Source: Actinia tenebrosa (taxonomy: Eukaryota; Cnidaria; Anthozoa; Actiniaria; Actiniidae). Taken from it: a stretch of 64,000 bases of DNA. Position numbers and translations under genes: made by a program. The notes below the pieces were generated by a model. The model saw nothing but the letters and a program-made list of their open reading frames with translations, had not been told where the DNA came from and did no database searches. This document shows positions 45,372 through 56,796 of the stretch, one piece after another; within the stretch, counting starts at the first letter, position 1; every line of letters begins with the position of its first letter. Where the stretch lies: the NCBI RefSeq assembly GCF_009602425.1, contig NW_022258126.1, positions 83,831 to 147,830 of the forward strand, given 5' to 3'.

Positions 45372-47724
45372 ATGAAGACTTTTATACTTGCAGTGTGTGT
45401 CGTCGCGATGGTTTTGCTCAGCACCGTTGAATGCAGTAAGTTTCAGCAAATTATGTTTGTAATTGAATAGATCACAGAGACCTTACTAGAGTTTAGAATC
45501 CATCAGTCTTTTAAAGTAAGGTAAAGTAACTAGATTTAAATAGATATAGCTCCTTCAGCTATGTGGTGCACTTTACCTCCTCTCTTCGTCAGTCTGCTTT
45601 GTTTTAATAGTATTCAAAGCTGAAGCTACGCGGATTACGAAGAAGTTGAAACAGTGGTGGAGATTCTGAAGGTCGAACGTTGGAACTCTAGTTTAAAAGA
45701 CCGGGCACTAGGCAACTGAGCTACGCCTTCTTCTCTTATATAATTTCATTTTCTCACTCGCTGTCCCTAGAATCCACCATTAACAAACGACTGCTCTTGG
45801 AAAGACTTCTTCGCCGATTGAATGATGCGTAAGTTTAAAGAATCCTTTGTTGGAAACTATATCAGAAGTGATAACCACATAAAAACAAGGATTGTGATGG
45901 TTAATGGATTTTGTGCGCGCACTGGGACTGGGATTTGATGAAATTGGACAAATGGGAAATAGAATCAACGTTAAATATGGGAATTAGGAAATCGAAAATG
46001 GGAACTGGAATCGTCATCGACATGGGATTCCCCCGTGTTCATCACTGGGACCGGGTTTTAGGTCACTAGGAATAGAGAATAGAATCACTAACATGGGATT
46101 ATTCCAGGGTTCATCACTGGGACCGGGATTTAGGTCACTAGGATTAGAGAATAGAATCACTAACATGGGATTACCCCAGAGTTCATCACTGGGACCGGGA
46201 TTTAAATCACTGAGTTACAACTCAGTTTAAAAACATTCCACTAACTAATTTGTATGACATAAATCGAAAAACTTCTTTAGCCCAGTGATAGAAGAACCGA
46301 TCATCCCAGAGGAGGCACAGAACACAGGAGAAAATGGCGGGAACCCTGACTACAATCCATTTGAAGAAAGTAAGTAAAGCCGGAATCATAAGGCAGCAGA
46401 GTCAAGTCAGTCAAAGCACATATGTATTAACCATATAGATATTCATCATGGAAACCCTTCATATATTTTCAAACTACTCTTTTATTTTGAAAGGATCTTT
46501 AAAGACCAAACGACTACAGCAATCCAAGAAGAATCAACGGTAAACAAAACGATTTGTACACGTACTCTAATATATGAATGTGGTGCATATTTTTTAATGT
46601 TTTTATTCTATTAGCCCAGTGATAGAAGAACCGATCATTCCAGAGGGGGCTCAGAACACAGGAGAAAATGGCGGGAACCCCGACTACAATCCCTTCGAAG
46701 AAAGTAAGTTACGTGTAAGATAAGATGCAGGATTTTGGTAACTAAATTCAGTGAGATTGTGCTTTTGCACCTCAGGATTGTATACTGCTGGCAAGAGAAT
46801 ATGTTCATTTTCTCTGGATACTGGTTATAGTGCTCTTCGATTGGCTGGTTAAGAGCAAAAGTCATTATTTAGGCCCACGATACTGTACGAGCGCGTTCTC
46901 AGCATATCTTGGACGTACAAACCCTAAAAATTACTCCTTTTTTGACATGCAGGATCCATGATGAGCATGAGACGAAATATGAAGAGGAACGAACGGTACT
47001 TTTAACAGTTGTTTGACATCAATTTAGACTTCCAAAAGTCCCTATTAAACTCTATTCAAAGGTATGTTTGTTTGTCTTTTAGCCGCCCAGTGATAGAAGA
47101 ACCGATCATTCCAGAGGAGGCTCAGAAGACAGGAGAAAATGGCGGGAACCCTGACTACAATCCTTTCGAAGAAAGTAAGTGCACTGTAGAGTTGTGCAGT
47201 AAAAAATAAAGCGTCAATCGTTTTGAAGTTTTATAATTGATTCCTTATGTATTTCTGTATTACAGGGTCCATGAGAAGCCATCTGAAGAGAAATGAACGG
47301 TAATTGCTTGGTATTAATTGAATGAATCTCATTATCAGCCTACAACGACAGGCAAACACTTCCCCCATCATGTGCTATCATAGTTAATTGATCAACTGAA
47401 TGAACCTCATGAACCTCGTCATTATCAGTCTACAAGGACAGGCAAAAACTGCCCGTCATGTGCTATTAACCAGAGAGTACATTCTGTAATTGCTTGGCAT
47501 CAATCAACTGAATGATTATTAGCAAAAAAAATGTATCGGCATGAACCGTGACAGACAGACTCTCTTCATGTACTAACACTCTTTTGCGTCTTCATGTTAC
47601 AAACTACATTTTTTTTCTTTATGATTTTAGCCCAGTGGTAGAAGAACCGATCATCCGGCCAGAAGAGTCCCATAATACAGGAGAAAATGGCGGGAACCCT
47701 GACTACAATCCTTTTGAGGAATAA
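45372..47724 (+). CDS. Unrecognised secreted precursor with four acidic modules alternating with basic modules
   Basis: I do not recognise this gene. Nine exons read in phase to 202 aa: 45372-45435, 45771-45828, 46281-46369, 46494-46539, 46615-46703, 46953-46995, 47083-47174, 47266-47299, 47631-47724. Residues 1-21 (MKTFILAVCVVAMVLLSTVEC) are a signal peptide. Exon 2 encodes an amphipathic basic stretch, INKRLLLERLLRRLNDA. Exons 3, 5, 7 and 9 each encode a near-identical acidic module of about 29 residues, PVIEEPIIPEEAQ followed by NTGENGGNPDYNPFEE. Exons 4, 6 and 8 encode short basic spacers beginning RS and ending KKNQR, KRNER and KRNER; RNER fits the furin pattern RxxR. There are no cysteines after the signal peptide. 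Acidic exons enter at phase 2 and leave at phase 1, basic exons the reverse, so the repeat unit is an exon pair. A multi-peptide precursor (neuropeptide-like or antimicrobial with acidic propieces) or a disordered matrix protein are possible; neither is shown. Confidence 0.8.
45645..45745 (-). mobile_element. tRNA-derived SINE fragment
   Basis: On the minus strand AAGGCGTAGCTCAGTTGCCT is a tRNA A-box region followed by GTTCGACCTTCAG. It lies in intron 1 of the acidic/basic precursor gene and is related to the element at 4660-4916. Confidence 0.5.
45985..46215 (+). repeat. Minisatellite with GGACCGGGATTTAGGTCAC units
   Basis: Three tandem units of about 65 bp (around 46020, 46080 and 46150) share TTCATCACTGGGACCGGG, TCACTAGGA and AGAGAATAGAATCACTAACA. 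They fill much of intron 2 of the precursor gene. Confidence 0.7.
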
Positions 47725-47782
47725 TCCTAGCGTAGCTCATTTGTAGCCTGCGTTGCACCCGAAAAGTTTGTCGGACTTTACG

Positions 47783-47788
47783 AATAAA
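47783..47788 (+). terminator. Candidate polyadenylation signal of the acidic/basic precursor gene
   Basis: AATAAA lies 58 bases past the stop codon at 47724. This supports 47722-47724 being the true gene end. Confidence 0.5.
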
Positions 47789-47989
47789 ATTCCGGATGCA
47801 TAGCTATTTCTTAAATAGTATATTTCGCTAGTAGATAAGATAACGAATGACTGGCCTCTATACCTAGAATAGACAATAGGCAATAGTTTATTTAAACACG
47901 TATCATGGAGGAGCTATCGCTCGTTAAAACATGAACGTGTATAAATAATCGAATATCGTGTAGAAACACAAAACAGAAGAATAGCGCTG
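47789..47989. other. Intergenic DNA after the precursor gene
   Basis: Nothing recognised. A 10-bp target duplication of the next element begins at its right end. Confidence 0.4.
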
Positions 47990-47999
47990 CAGTAAGTCA

Positions 48000-48320
48000 T
48001 AGACTCTTCCACAGTCTCTCGCTCGTCCGTTCCGTCTCCACGCTTAGAGACTGTANCGGTACAATGACCGAAAGGACTTATGGGTCCCGAAAACTTGGAC
48101 CCAGCGTGCTTTGGAAACCAAAATACTCGTCAACAGTCTCTCTCGTTTCAATATTTTCAAGATGGCGGCGAAAACGAGAGAGACTGTGGACGAGTATTTT
48201 GGTTCCCAAAGCACGCTGGGTCCAAGTTTTCGGGACCCATAAGTCCTTTCGGTCATTGTACGGTTACAGTCTCTAAGCGTGGAGACGGAACGGACGAGCG
48301 AGAGACTGTGGAAGAGTCTA
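48000..48320. mobile_element. 321-bp fold-back MITE (MULE-like), copy 2, with 10-bp target duplication
   Basis: Same ends, length and loop (CAAGATGGCGGC at 48158-48169) as the copy at 24978-25298, with only a handful of differences. It is flanked by CAGTAAGTCA at 47990-47999 and 48321-48330. The perfect 10-bp duplication is strong evidence of a recent transposition. Confidence 0.88.
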
Positions 48321-48926
48321 CAGTAAGTCATTGTTCAGCAAACAAAAACTACACGGTGCATTTCAGCTTTTCCCTTAGGCCAAGGAATCACTCCCCATTC
48401 ATAAATCCATAAATTGCATATAAATTAATTAGCATATAATGAAATAACAAATAAAAAATGTTCTCGGATATTCTGGCTTTCTTCTTCTTCTCTTTTTCTA
48501 TTTGTGACTCGTTCTTCTGATTGTCTTCCTCATATGGTCCGCAAGGGTATTCGCGACAGCCGGGAAACTGATAAAATATAGCGTGGGATCCGGGAAACTA
48601 TAAAAAATCTTGCCTGACTTGCGATATTGTCATCAACCGTGACTCGGAATGGCCGCTTTCTGATTTTCGAGAAAAATGTGAAAACACTAAATGGGACTAA
48701 ATATTCAAACGCCTTTGTCGCGAGATTTCGAGGGAAGGGGGGGGGGGGGGGTTGGGACAACCCCCCCCACACCCCCCTAATACCATCTAGAAGGACAATT
48801 CATTCGTGATACTAAGCTTTGTCCTTTCAAGAGGTATGATAACATAGGTAATACCTAGTAGAAGGACAATCGGTTACACTATGCTACAACCACAAGTTGG
48901 ATATTCATTCTATAATTTTCAAATTG

Positions 48927-48964
<38 letters not shown>

Positions 48965-48968
<4 letters not shown>

Positions 48969-49377
48969 AAAATAGAAAATAGAAACAAAAGCTTGAGTAG
49001 GTACAACTTTCATGTCACCCATCCAAGTGCTAACCCTCCTTAGACGGGCTTGACTCAGTACATATTGCATACACAAGTTTTTTCCACTGGGCCACGGTTC
49101 TATGAAATTTGCACAACAATAGCGGTGAAAACAATGCACCGGATAGATTAGACTTTTTAACATGAGGTTTTCAACCGATTCCGTGCGTGGCAGAGATGCA
49201 AGGGATTAGCCGATATGGTCTGGGGGCCGGCTGGTCTCTCCCCTGATGCTTCGGCTAGAACATTTTCTTGCGTAATTCGTACACCCAAGGGCAGAAGGAT
49301 TTAATCGCCGTCAGGTCCGAAGTCCATACGACGCCCCAGCTCTGCGGATGTCTCGGGGGTATGGCAAAGTGGAGTCG
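48965..49377 (-). repeat. Dispersed repeat with a 5S rRNA-like internal promoter, copy B
   Basis: Reverse complement of the copy A arrangement: the 5S-like part is at 49013-49037 (GGGTTAGCACTTGGATGGGT on the minus strand) and the CGACTCCACTTTGCCATACC end is at 49358-49377. A run of over 30 A residues (48931-48964) borders it, that is, a T run at the 3' side of the 5S-like strand. Upstream of the 5S part, TGGCCCAGTGG also resembles a pol III A box. Confidence 0.7.
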
Positions 49378-49664
49378 ATTTTTTTTAATTTTTTTAAATT
49401 TTGGCTTAGGTTCAAAACTCACCGTAAATTACTTTGTAATAAATATAGATAAATAAGTGTATATATATTGGATGTAGTAGGATAATATAGGCCAATACCA
49501 TCTGGAACGAAAGTAAGCTTTGTTCTTTCAACCGGTCGACCCTTTTCTTTTCCTTGAAACGAGGCCGAGGAGTGACGTCATACTGTAATGCTTGGGGTTC
49601 CTGTGTTTTGCTTTTTTCCCTGAAAGTGGCGGATGTTGGTTGAGTGACAACAACATGTAGAAAA
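49378..49664. other. PINK1 5' flank
   Basis: Contains AAAGTGGCGG close to the start codon but no clear TATA box. The text AATACCATCT near 49496 resembles 48780 (TAATACCATCTAGAAGGACA), so a short dispersed repeat may be present on both sides of the 5S-like element. Confidence 0.35.
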
Positions 49665-52600
49665 ATGTCGCTTTTTCGTCTCGGAAAAGTGGTAATTCGC
49701 TCTGTATTTCGGAGGTTTGAGGTCCTTAGAGAAGGTAGGTATTTAATTTAAGCAGAAATATCGAAGAAACAAAATAAATATTAAGAAAAAATTCCAAATT
49801 TTATGGCAGTAAATTTAATGACTCAGGTATTTTTTGATAGGAGCTTTCGTTTTTGAAATTCATATCTGTGCATGACTGTGAAATATTTATCAATAAGTAT
49901 TTAAAAAATATTATATTTCCTTTTAGTACCATATAGTAAGGCAAACCAAGTACCTTTACATAGCCAGCAAACGAAAGCAGTTGCCCACTATGGTCAACAT
50001 AGTGGACTGGTGTCTGCCCCAAACACAACAAGATCAAGTTTTCTGACGTCTTCTTTAACCAGAGCTGCTTATCAGGGCTTTGTGCAAGGGAGGTCCAGTC
50101 TGATTACAAACTATGGCTCCATTTTTAAGGGTAAATTGTGATGACAATTTTTTTTGCTTTTCTCCAGATAAATGTAACCCAATGGTATGATAATAAAGTG
50201 ATAAAAATCAATATGGTGGTGGTGAATGTGATGTTGTTGATAAGGATGATGATGATGATGATGATGCTGATGATAGTGATAACAATGATGGTAATGGTGG
50301 TGATGTGAAGATGATGATGATAATGATGATGATGACAGTGATGTTGGTGATGATTATGATGATGGTAATGGTTATAATGAAGATGATGGTGTTGATGATT
50401 AAGATGATGATAATCATAATAATGGTAATATTGATGATGATGAAGAAATAGAAAACGCGCACGCGTGCTGTGTGCAGTTATGAAGCATGCGGGGGTTGTC
50501 AGAACACGAGAGAAGTGTTAGGAGAAGCACGACGCGTAGCAGAGTGCTTCTTGACACTTATCAAGCATTCTGCCAATCAGAAATGATGCTGAGTTTGATG
50601 ATATTATTATCATTATTGATGATGATGATTGCATGATGATGATGTTGATGATACTTAATGCTTATTTATTAATAATGATGAAGAAGTACAATATACTCAA
50701 TACTACTTCAATTAACATAATAGTGTTTCTTTCCAGGCAATGCAATATTTCGTCTTATGAGAAGGGGGGGAATCCAAGGTCCATTATTTGCATTCCTTGG
50801 TTTTGTTTGCTCAGCTGGTGAGTATATGAGCATTAATTTCAAACGAGATGCTAATGTATTTCTTCTACAACATGTCTAATTTTCTTATACTTAATACTTG
50901 GTTTATAGACCTAAATGTGAAGACAAATGAGTGCAGAGAAGAAGAAGAAGATTTCCAGAGACTGTACCAGTGGATGCAACATGGACTACGGAGCTCTCAA
51001 AAAGTATTCTAACAAAATATCTTGTGTGCTTTTGTTGGCTTGTCAACTTTTTACTATAAATTTGTTGCAATTGGCATACTGTTGTCATACAAAATGTCTC
51101 CAGATTTATGAAATATAGGGCTTAAAGTAAGGACTGGTCTTCTTTGGACAAAGTCCAGCCAGAATTGAAACTTGTCTGGTCAAATATTTGTTTGCCAATC
51201 ACTTTGACCAGTACTGTTCAGCCAGAAACGAGTTACTGTATGACAGTACCAAGCTAAAGCTAATTTGGCTAGTGATCATGATTGGTGACAGACCAGGCAT
51301 TATATTAATCCTGATAAAAAGAGTTTAAAGAAATAATTGACAGGTATTTGAATTCATTTTTGTTATCAAAGGAAAAGAGCATAACTAGCCAGCAGGATCA
51401 CAAGAACTTGCAGTTATCTGACTACAAGATTACAGATAGACTGGGAAAGCCGTCATCCAATTCTGCTGTGTACAAAGCTAACAGAAATAATGAAAAAGTA
51501 TGTAAATACATAAAATTGTTCCCTCAATTGTTCCCTGATCAATCTGGAATTTAGAAGTTGATTCTTTTCAGAGGCTAACAAAAAAAATTTAGATAACAAA
51601 ATTTTTTATTGGATTTTCAGCTTGCTGTGAAGATGCTTTTTAACTTTTGCTCTTCAAAAACATATGATCTAACAAGGGTAAGTGCATTAATTATAGATTT
51701 TTTTTTTTTTTTCAATAATAAATACTTTATTAAAACAAAGACGTTTTACTTTACAATATACAGATATACACATAAAGCTATACATAACATTTTCTGTCTC
51801 TTTTCCTTATATTTCTTATACATGTTGGTGATTTTTTTCATTATTATTATTATTATTATTTTTTTTCTATTGCTGTAGCTAGTTTTTCTTTTCTTTTTTT
51901 TACCGACCTCCTCCCCTACTATTTATATGACATTTGAATGTTTTTGAAGAAGAAAATAGAGAGAGAGGGGAAAAAAAAGAAAGTGACATTTTCTATTAAA
52001 TTTAGATTGTTCTTCTAATTATTATTGTCGTATATAATAGACAATACAAACAAACAAACAAACAAACAAAAAAAAAACAACAAACAACAACAAAAAGAAT
52101 ATATATTATTATTTTTGCACTGTAAAGACTCAAAAGAGAAACTTATCTTAATCAATCTACACTATTTGAAATATCTTTGCTCAAAAATTTAGAAAAAGGG
52201 GACCACTTCTTTTCGAAAGATGGTTTTGCGCATTTTGATTTGGATAAAGCAATTTTTCTTTCTAAAATCGAATTTAGCTATAATTAATTATAGATGGAAG
52301 GTAGGGGTAGGCATTTGAGATTGTTATAACAGTAGATATATGTTATAGAAGTATAAACCTTCATAACTTAGAATCAATACAAAAAGTTCTGAATTATGGC
52401 TCATATGAAGTTTCAGAAATTATGATTTTGTTTGTGTGTGTTTATGAGTAGGGAGGTTGGTGAACCTTTCCTTTGTAAAATGGAATGGGTGATTTGGAAT
52501 GGAATGGTTTAATTCGTTCATTTATCCTATTCTAGAAATTTTCAAAAGAACAAGAAGTGCTTAGCATTTGCAACAAGGAAGGGGAAGAACAGTCTGAAGG

Positions 52601-55600
52601 TATATGATTATATATTTTTTAATTTCAAGACAATTCATAATGATTGCTGCAATGATATCTTTGATCTGGTTTTATCTGTGCTGTTGGAATGATTATTGTG
52701 GAGGCATTAGTTCAAGATATATTCTTGAGAGTCCTTTCTTCATCATCATTGATATCATAATCACCATGATCATTATCATTGTCTATATCACCTCAACATA
52801 TTGTCATGATCATCATCATGATCATCATTAAATTAATCATCATCATCATTATACATCAACATCATCACCACCACTGCCACCATCATTATCATCATCATTA
52901 TCATTATCACCATCATCACTATCACTATCGTCATCACCATCATAACTATCATCACCATCATCATCATCGCCATCATCATCACCATCATCATCACCATCAT
53001 AACTATCATCATCACTATCATCACCACCATCATCATCACCATCATTATCATCATCATCATCACCATCATCATCATCACCATCATCATNNNCATCATCATC
53101 ATCANCACCATCNTCANCATCATCATNATCANCATCNTCACCANCATCNTCANNATCNTCATCATNATCATCATCACCATCACCATTATCACCTCAAAAC
53201 ACTGAAACTATTGTAGGGGTCAAGACCATAATCATGATCATCACATAAATCTACCTCAACAGGTCTCTCACTATAATCATAATCATGTAGTTTCAATCTT
53301 CCCTTCAAGACTCTAGCTACATCAGAGCGACCCCACACTTCAACATCCTGCCAGTACTCCACAGCTTTTTGGATTCAGTTCCATGCCTTCCAGATGCGAA
53401 GGAATCATATCCTGCTTCCCTCCCATCCAGACATGATCCTTCTGGCATTGGTAGAAACAGGACAATGTTTACAGTCATGCCAAGGTAAAGAACCTCACCT
53501 TCTAAAGAATATTTCGTTACATATTTTTATTATCATAAACCTTGTTACTGTTTTGGCAGCCATATGAAGCATACAGTAGAGTGCATTAGAGACTAAGCGT
53601 CTCTGACATGACTGCGAGATCAGGGGCATAGTGAGGTCTTGATTACAGGGAGGCAATTACCATTTTTCCAGTAAATCCACAGGAATCCCACAGGAATTAA
53701 TGACATTTTAATGAAAAGAGCAAACTCTTGAGGGGGTGGGGTCACATGCCCTGTTCCCCCCTCTTTACACTAGTGTGCAAGATGCAGTTCCTCGGCTTTT
53801 TATAGACTTTGCAATACAATCTGTGGGTCATAACACAATGGCTTTTACATTCTGATGTTAATATTTTTAAGGGAATCAATGGGGGTAGCAGTGAGTAGAG
53901 AAAAACAAGCCAGTTCATAGTTTAAGTATCGTTTTCAGTGCACATGCAATTTTATCCCAAATCTAACTGGCTTATCAACTGGCTGGTTAAAGTAGTTTCA
54001 TCTGATGCACTAGCCTTTTTTTTCTTTACCTTAAAGGATGGATTGTACTGTGGAGGAATATATAGCATCTCACACCCTTTATACAAGAACATCAACACTA
54101 CTACTCTTACAACTCTTAAATGGCATATCTCACCTCTGTAGTCTTGGTATAGCACACAGAGACCTGAAGACTGACAATCTGCTGCTAGATATATCTACCC
54201 TGGGTTGTCCGAGGCTGCTGATCTGTGATTTTGATTGCTGTTTGGCTGAAAAGAGGTTAGGGATGAAGCTTCCATTCGTGACTCAAGAGACTGATCGTGG
54301 AGGGAATCTGGCTCTGATGGCACCAGAGGTGAGTAGGATGTGATAGTATTGGCTTAATTGTCTTGTCTTGTTAGGTCTTGTCTAGAGGGAACGAATGGAT
54401 GGATGGATGGATGAATGATAAATGAATGAATGAATAAATGGATTAATGAGGGAGGAGGAAATGGATGGATGGATGGATGAATGGATGGATGGATGGATGA
54501 GTGAAGGAATGAGGAAAGGAGGGAATGAATAAATGAATGACGGACGGAGAGAATAAATGGATGAAGAAATGAATTAGTAAGGAGAGAATGAATGATTGGA
54601 TGGATATACAAAGCAATGGAAAAAAATGAAGAATAAATAAAGGAAAATAAACATGCATGCTGTTATATTTGCAGGTTGTTACTGCACAGCCTGGTAATGG
54701 TGTAGTGATTGATTACAGTAAAGCTGATGGTAAGTACGTTACTTGACTGTTTGTACATGGTAGATATTTTCATAAGGTATCGTGTATGTGCCAAGTGGAG
54801 CCAATCAAAGCACACAAAATTGCGGGCTCAAGACCGGAAACGGAAGTAAAAATGCAGATGCGCAATAAGAAAAAATATATTCACCTTGCACTTTTACTTT
54901 GAGTTTTTGTCTTGAGTCTGTAATTTCTGCTGTTATTCGTTAAAATCATTTTAAAATATTGAGATTTTAAACATTAATGACGCTTTGTTTCTCAGCATGG
55001 GCTGCTGGTGCAATCGCTTACGAACTTTTTGGATCACCAAACCCCTTTGGTCTTGAGAGACTAGACAGTAGTTTGTATAAAGAGACAGATCTACCACGCC
55101 TTAAGAAGTAAGTGACTCAATTAGAATGTGTTGGCCTTTCCTGAGTTCCATAAACATGACAAGCATTCTAGTCTAGATGTGGTGCAAACATCATCATATA
55201 AGGCATGATGAACTAAAAATATTTGTACCTGGTCGCTACCTCAAAAAAGGTCTGTGCGGGTGCTTGCCTAGCCAGCAACCACGTAAACGATAATTATCCA
55301 TTCATATATGTGCGTTCAGAACTATTATGCGCTATGGTAAGAGTTAACGTTGTGCAGCAGAGCTGACAAGAGCCTTCTAACTAATACTAGATTTAAGATC
55401 TAAATCTCCTTGTCAAAAAAAAAACCACAACAACAACAACATAGGAGTCGCGTTAAACCACAAATCCTGCTCTTTACAAAAATGAAAAATAAAAAGCGCC
55501 CAGAGTACCCGATACTTGGTCCTATGCTATTTTAATACAATTTCTATAATTTAAATTGCTGTTGCTTAAGACTGACAACTCATTTTTTTCTGAGTCTACT

Positions 55601-56585
55601 CTTGCATACAGAATGCAGTCTCGTTCGTTCGTTCGTTCCCACACTTAAATTTACGATCCAGGACTCGAACCATAACCTCCCGCACAACAGACCAACGCTC
55701 TTTCCAACTAAGCTGTAAACGGTGGTAAAATCTTTAAAAAAATCCACGGTAATACGCAATGAAATTTTCATGTTTCGCGTTCTAGTGCCCCAGGAGCTGT
55801 TCGCTGGGTTGTTTCTAATCTACTTCGTCGAGAACAGCACGAGCGCCTCTCAGCAGCTCAAGCGGTCACCATCTTGTATGTATTTCTTTTTGCACCTGCG
55901 TGGTGGTTGCGTGACCGATTTCTTGTCACGCAAGGTGTCGTCCTCAGGTAAGATTTGGCTGAGAGTTTTGTCTTTTAATGTTGTTTTTTTTGGCGTTAAT
56001 TATGGTGTTTTGTGGCTTATTTTATTGACAGATGGCTTCTTGAGAGCTCGACGAAGATGCTGGCTGTAAGAGCTCAAGAGAAGAAAGTAATGAGTGTTGA
56101 GAAAATGGTAATAATTGAATTAGTTGTTGGGCGGTGTTGTTGCCGTCCTTGTCTTAAGTTTGTACACACCTGTAAATAGGGATGTGTCAGGTTACTGTTA
56201 ATGAAGAAAGGGAGGGAGGGAGGGAGGGAGGGNNNNNNNNNNNNNNNNNNNNNNNNNNNNNNNNNNNNNNNNNNNNNNNNNNNNNNNNNNNNNNNNNNNN
56301 NNNNNNNNNNNNNNNNNNNNNNNNNNNNNNNNNNNNNNNNNNNNNNNNNNNNNNNNNNNNNNNNNNNNNNNNNNNNNNNNNNNNNNNNNNNNNNNNNNNN
56401 AGGGAGGGAGGGAGGGAGGGAGGGAGGAAGGGAAAGAGGGAGGAAGGAAGGAATATATACCTTTGAAAATAAAATTCCTACCTGTTAATTATTTTTTTCA
56501 GTTGCAGCTAATGTTTCTGAGTCGAGCGAGTGTTGAAGAAGTTATTGATGCTGTTGCTGTTGTCCGCTCACTGCAAAACAACTAA
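49665..56585 (+). CDS. PINK1: PINK1, mitochondrial PTEN-induced kinase 1
   Basis: PINK1 accumulates on damaged mitochondria and phosphorylates ubiquitin and Parkin to start mitophagy. Fourteen exons: 49665-49734, 49927-50130, 50737-50817, 50909-51003, 51372-51497, 51621-51677, 52536-52599, 53310-53484, 54037-54328, 54675-54729, 54996-55107, 55786-55947, 56032-56107, 56502-56585; 550 aa (human 581). The N-terminus MSLFRLGKVVIRSVFRRF looks like a mitochondrial presequence, and GPLFAFLGFVCSA (about 104-116) fits the inner-membrane segment. Kinase parts: ITDRLGKPSSNSAVYKA (170-186), LAVK with Lys196, PHFNILPVLHSF, HRDLKTDN (331-338), CDFDCCLAEKRLGMKLPF, TDRGGNLALMAPE, VIDYSKADAWAAGAIAYELF. The phrases CCLA, DRGGN and DYSKADAWA are specific to PINK1. 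The first PINK1 insert is almost absent. DFG reads DFD at 355-357. The start of exon 5 was chosen by phase among several AG sites, and exon 8's by phase too. Confidence 0.94.
50215..50450. repeat. GAT/ATG trinucleotide array in PINK1 intron 2
   Basis: GATGATGATGATGATGATGC and GATGATAATGATGATGATG runs with irregular breaks. Confidence 0.85.
52735..53200. repeat. CAT/ATC trinucleotide array with scattered Ns in PINK1 intron 7
   Basis: Long CATCATCATCACCATCATC runs. About 20 single Ns between 53088 and 53167 mark unresolved length or haplotype differences. Confidence 0.9.
54395..54655. repeat. GGAT/GAAT tetranucleotide array in PINK1 intron 9
   Basis: GGATGGATGGATGGATGAAT type sequence fading into AATGAATGAATAAATG. 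Confidence 0.85.
55615..55750 (-). mobile_element. tRNA-derived sequence (SINE or tRNA pseudogene)
   Basis: On the minus strand CAGCTTAGTTGGAAAGAGCG is tRNA D-arm-like and GGTTCGAGTCC is an exact B box. The acceptor and anticodon stems do not pair properly, so a working tRNA is unlikely. It is bordered by TTCGTTCGTTCGTTC. It lies in PINK1 intron 11. Confidence 0.6.
56205..56450. repeat. GGGA tetranucleotide array with assembly gap in PINK1 intron 13
   Basis: AGGGAGGGAGGG flanks 168 Ns (56233-56400). Only intron sequence is affected. Confidence 0.9.
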
Positions 56586-56790
56586 CGAGCGGCCGAAAAA
56601 ATTGAAGCTTCGAAGAATTTTTAGTACTCTTTTACTTCGCTTAAAATAGTGCCCCTTAAACGTTCTACAAATGATTCAAACCCTGATGAATTATTTATAA
56701 TTCTTCAGAATTGGAAGCTTCAGTTTTAGAACGTTCTAGCGCCACAGAGGATTTGCCAGAATTCTCCAGAACCTTGCATGAACCTTTAGT

Positions 56791-56796
56791 AATAAA
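56791..56796 (+). terminator. Candidate PINK1 polyadenylation signal
   Basis: AATAAA lies about 206 bases after the PINK1 stop codon, the first canonical hexamer downstream. Confidence 0.4.

Noticed and set aside
48530-48772. Minus-strand frame with Pro run
   Set aside because: The Pro run comes from a poly-G tract near 48738; no support for coding.
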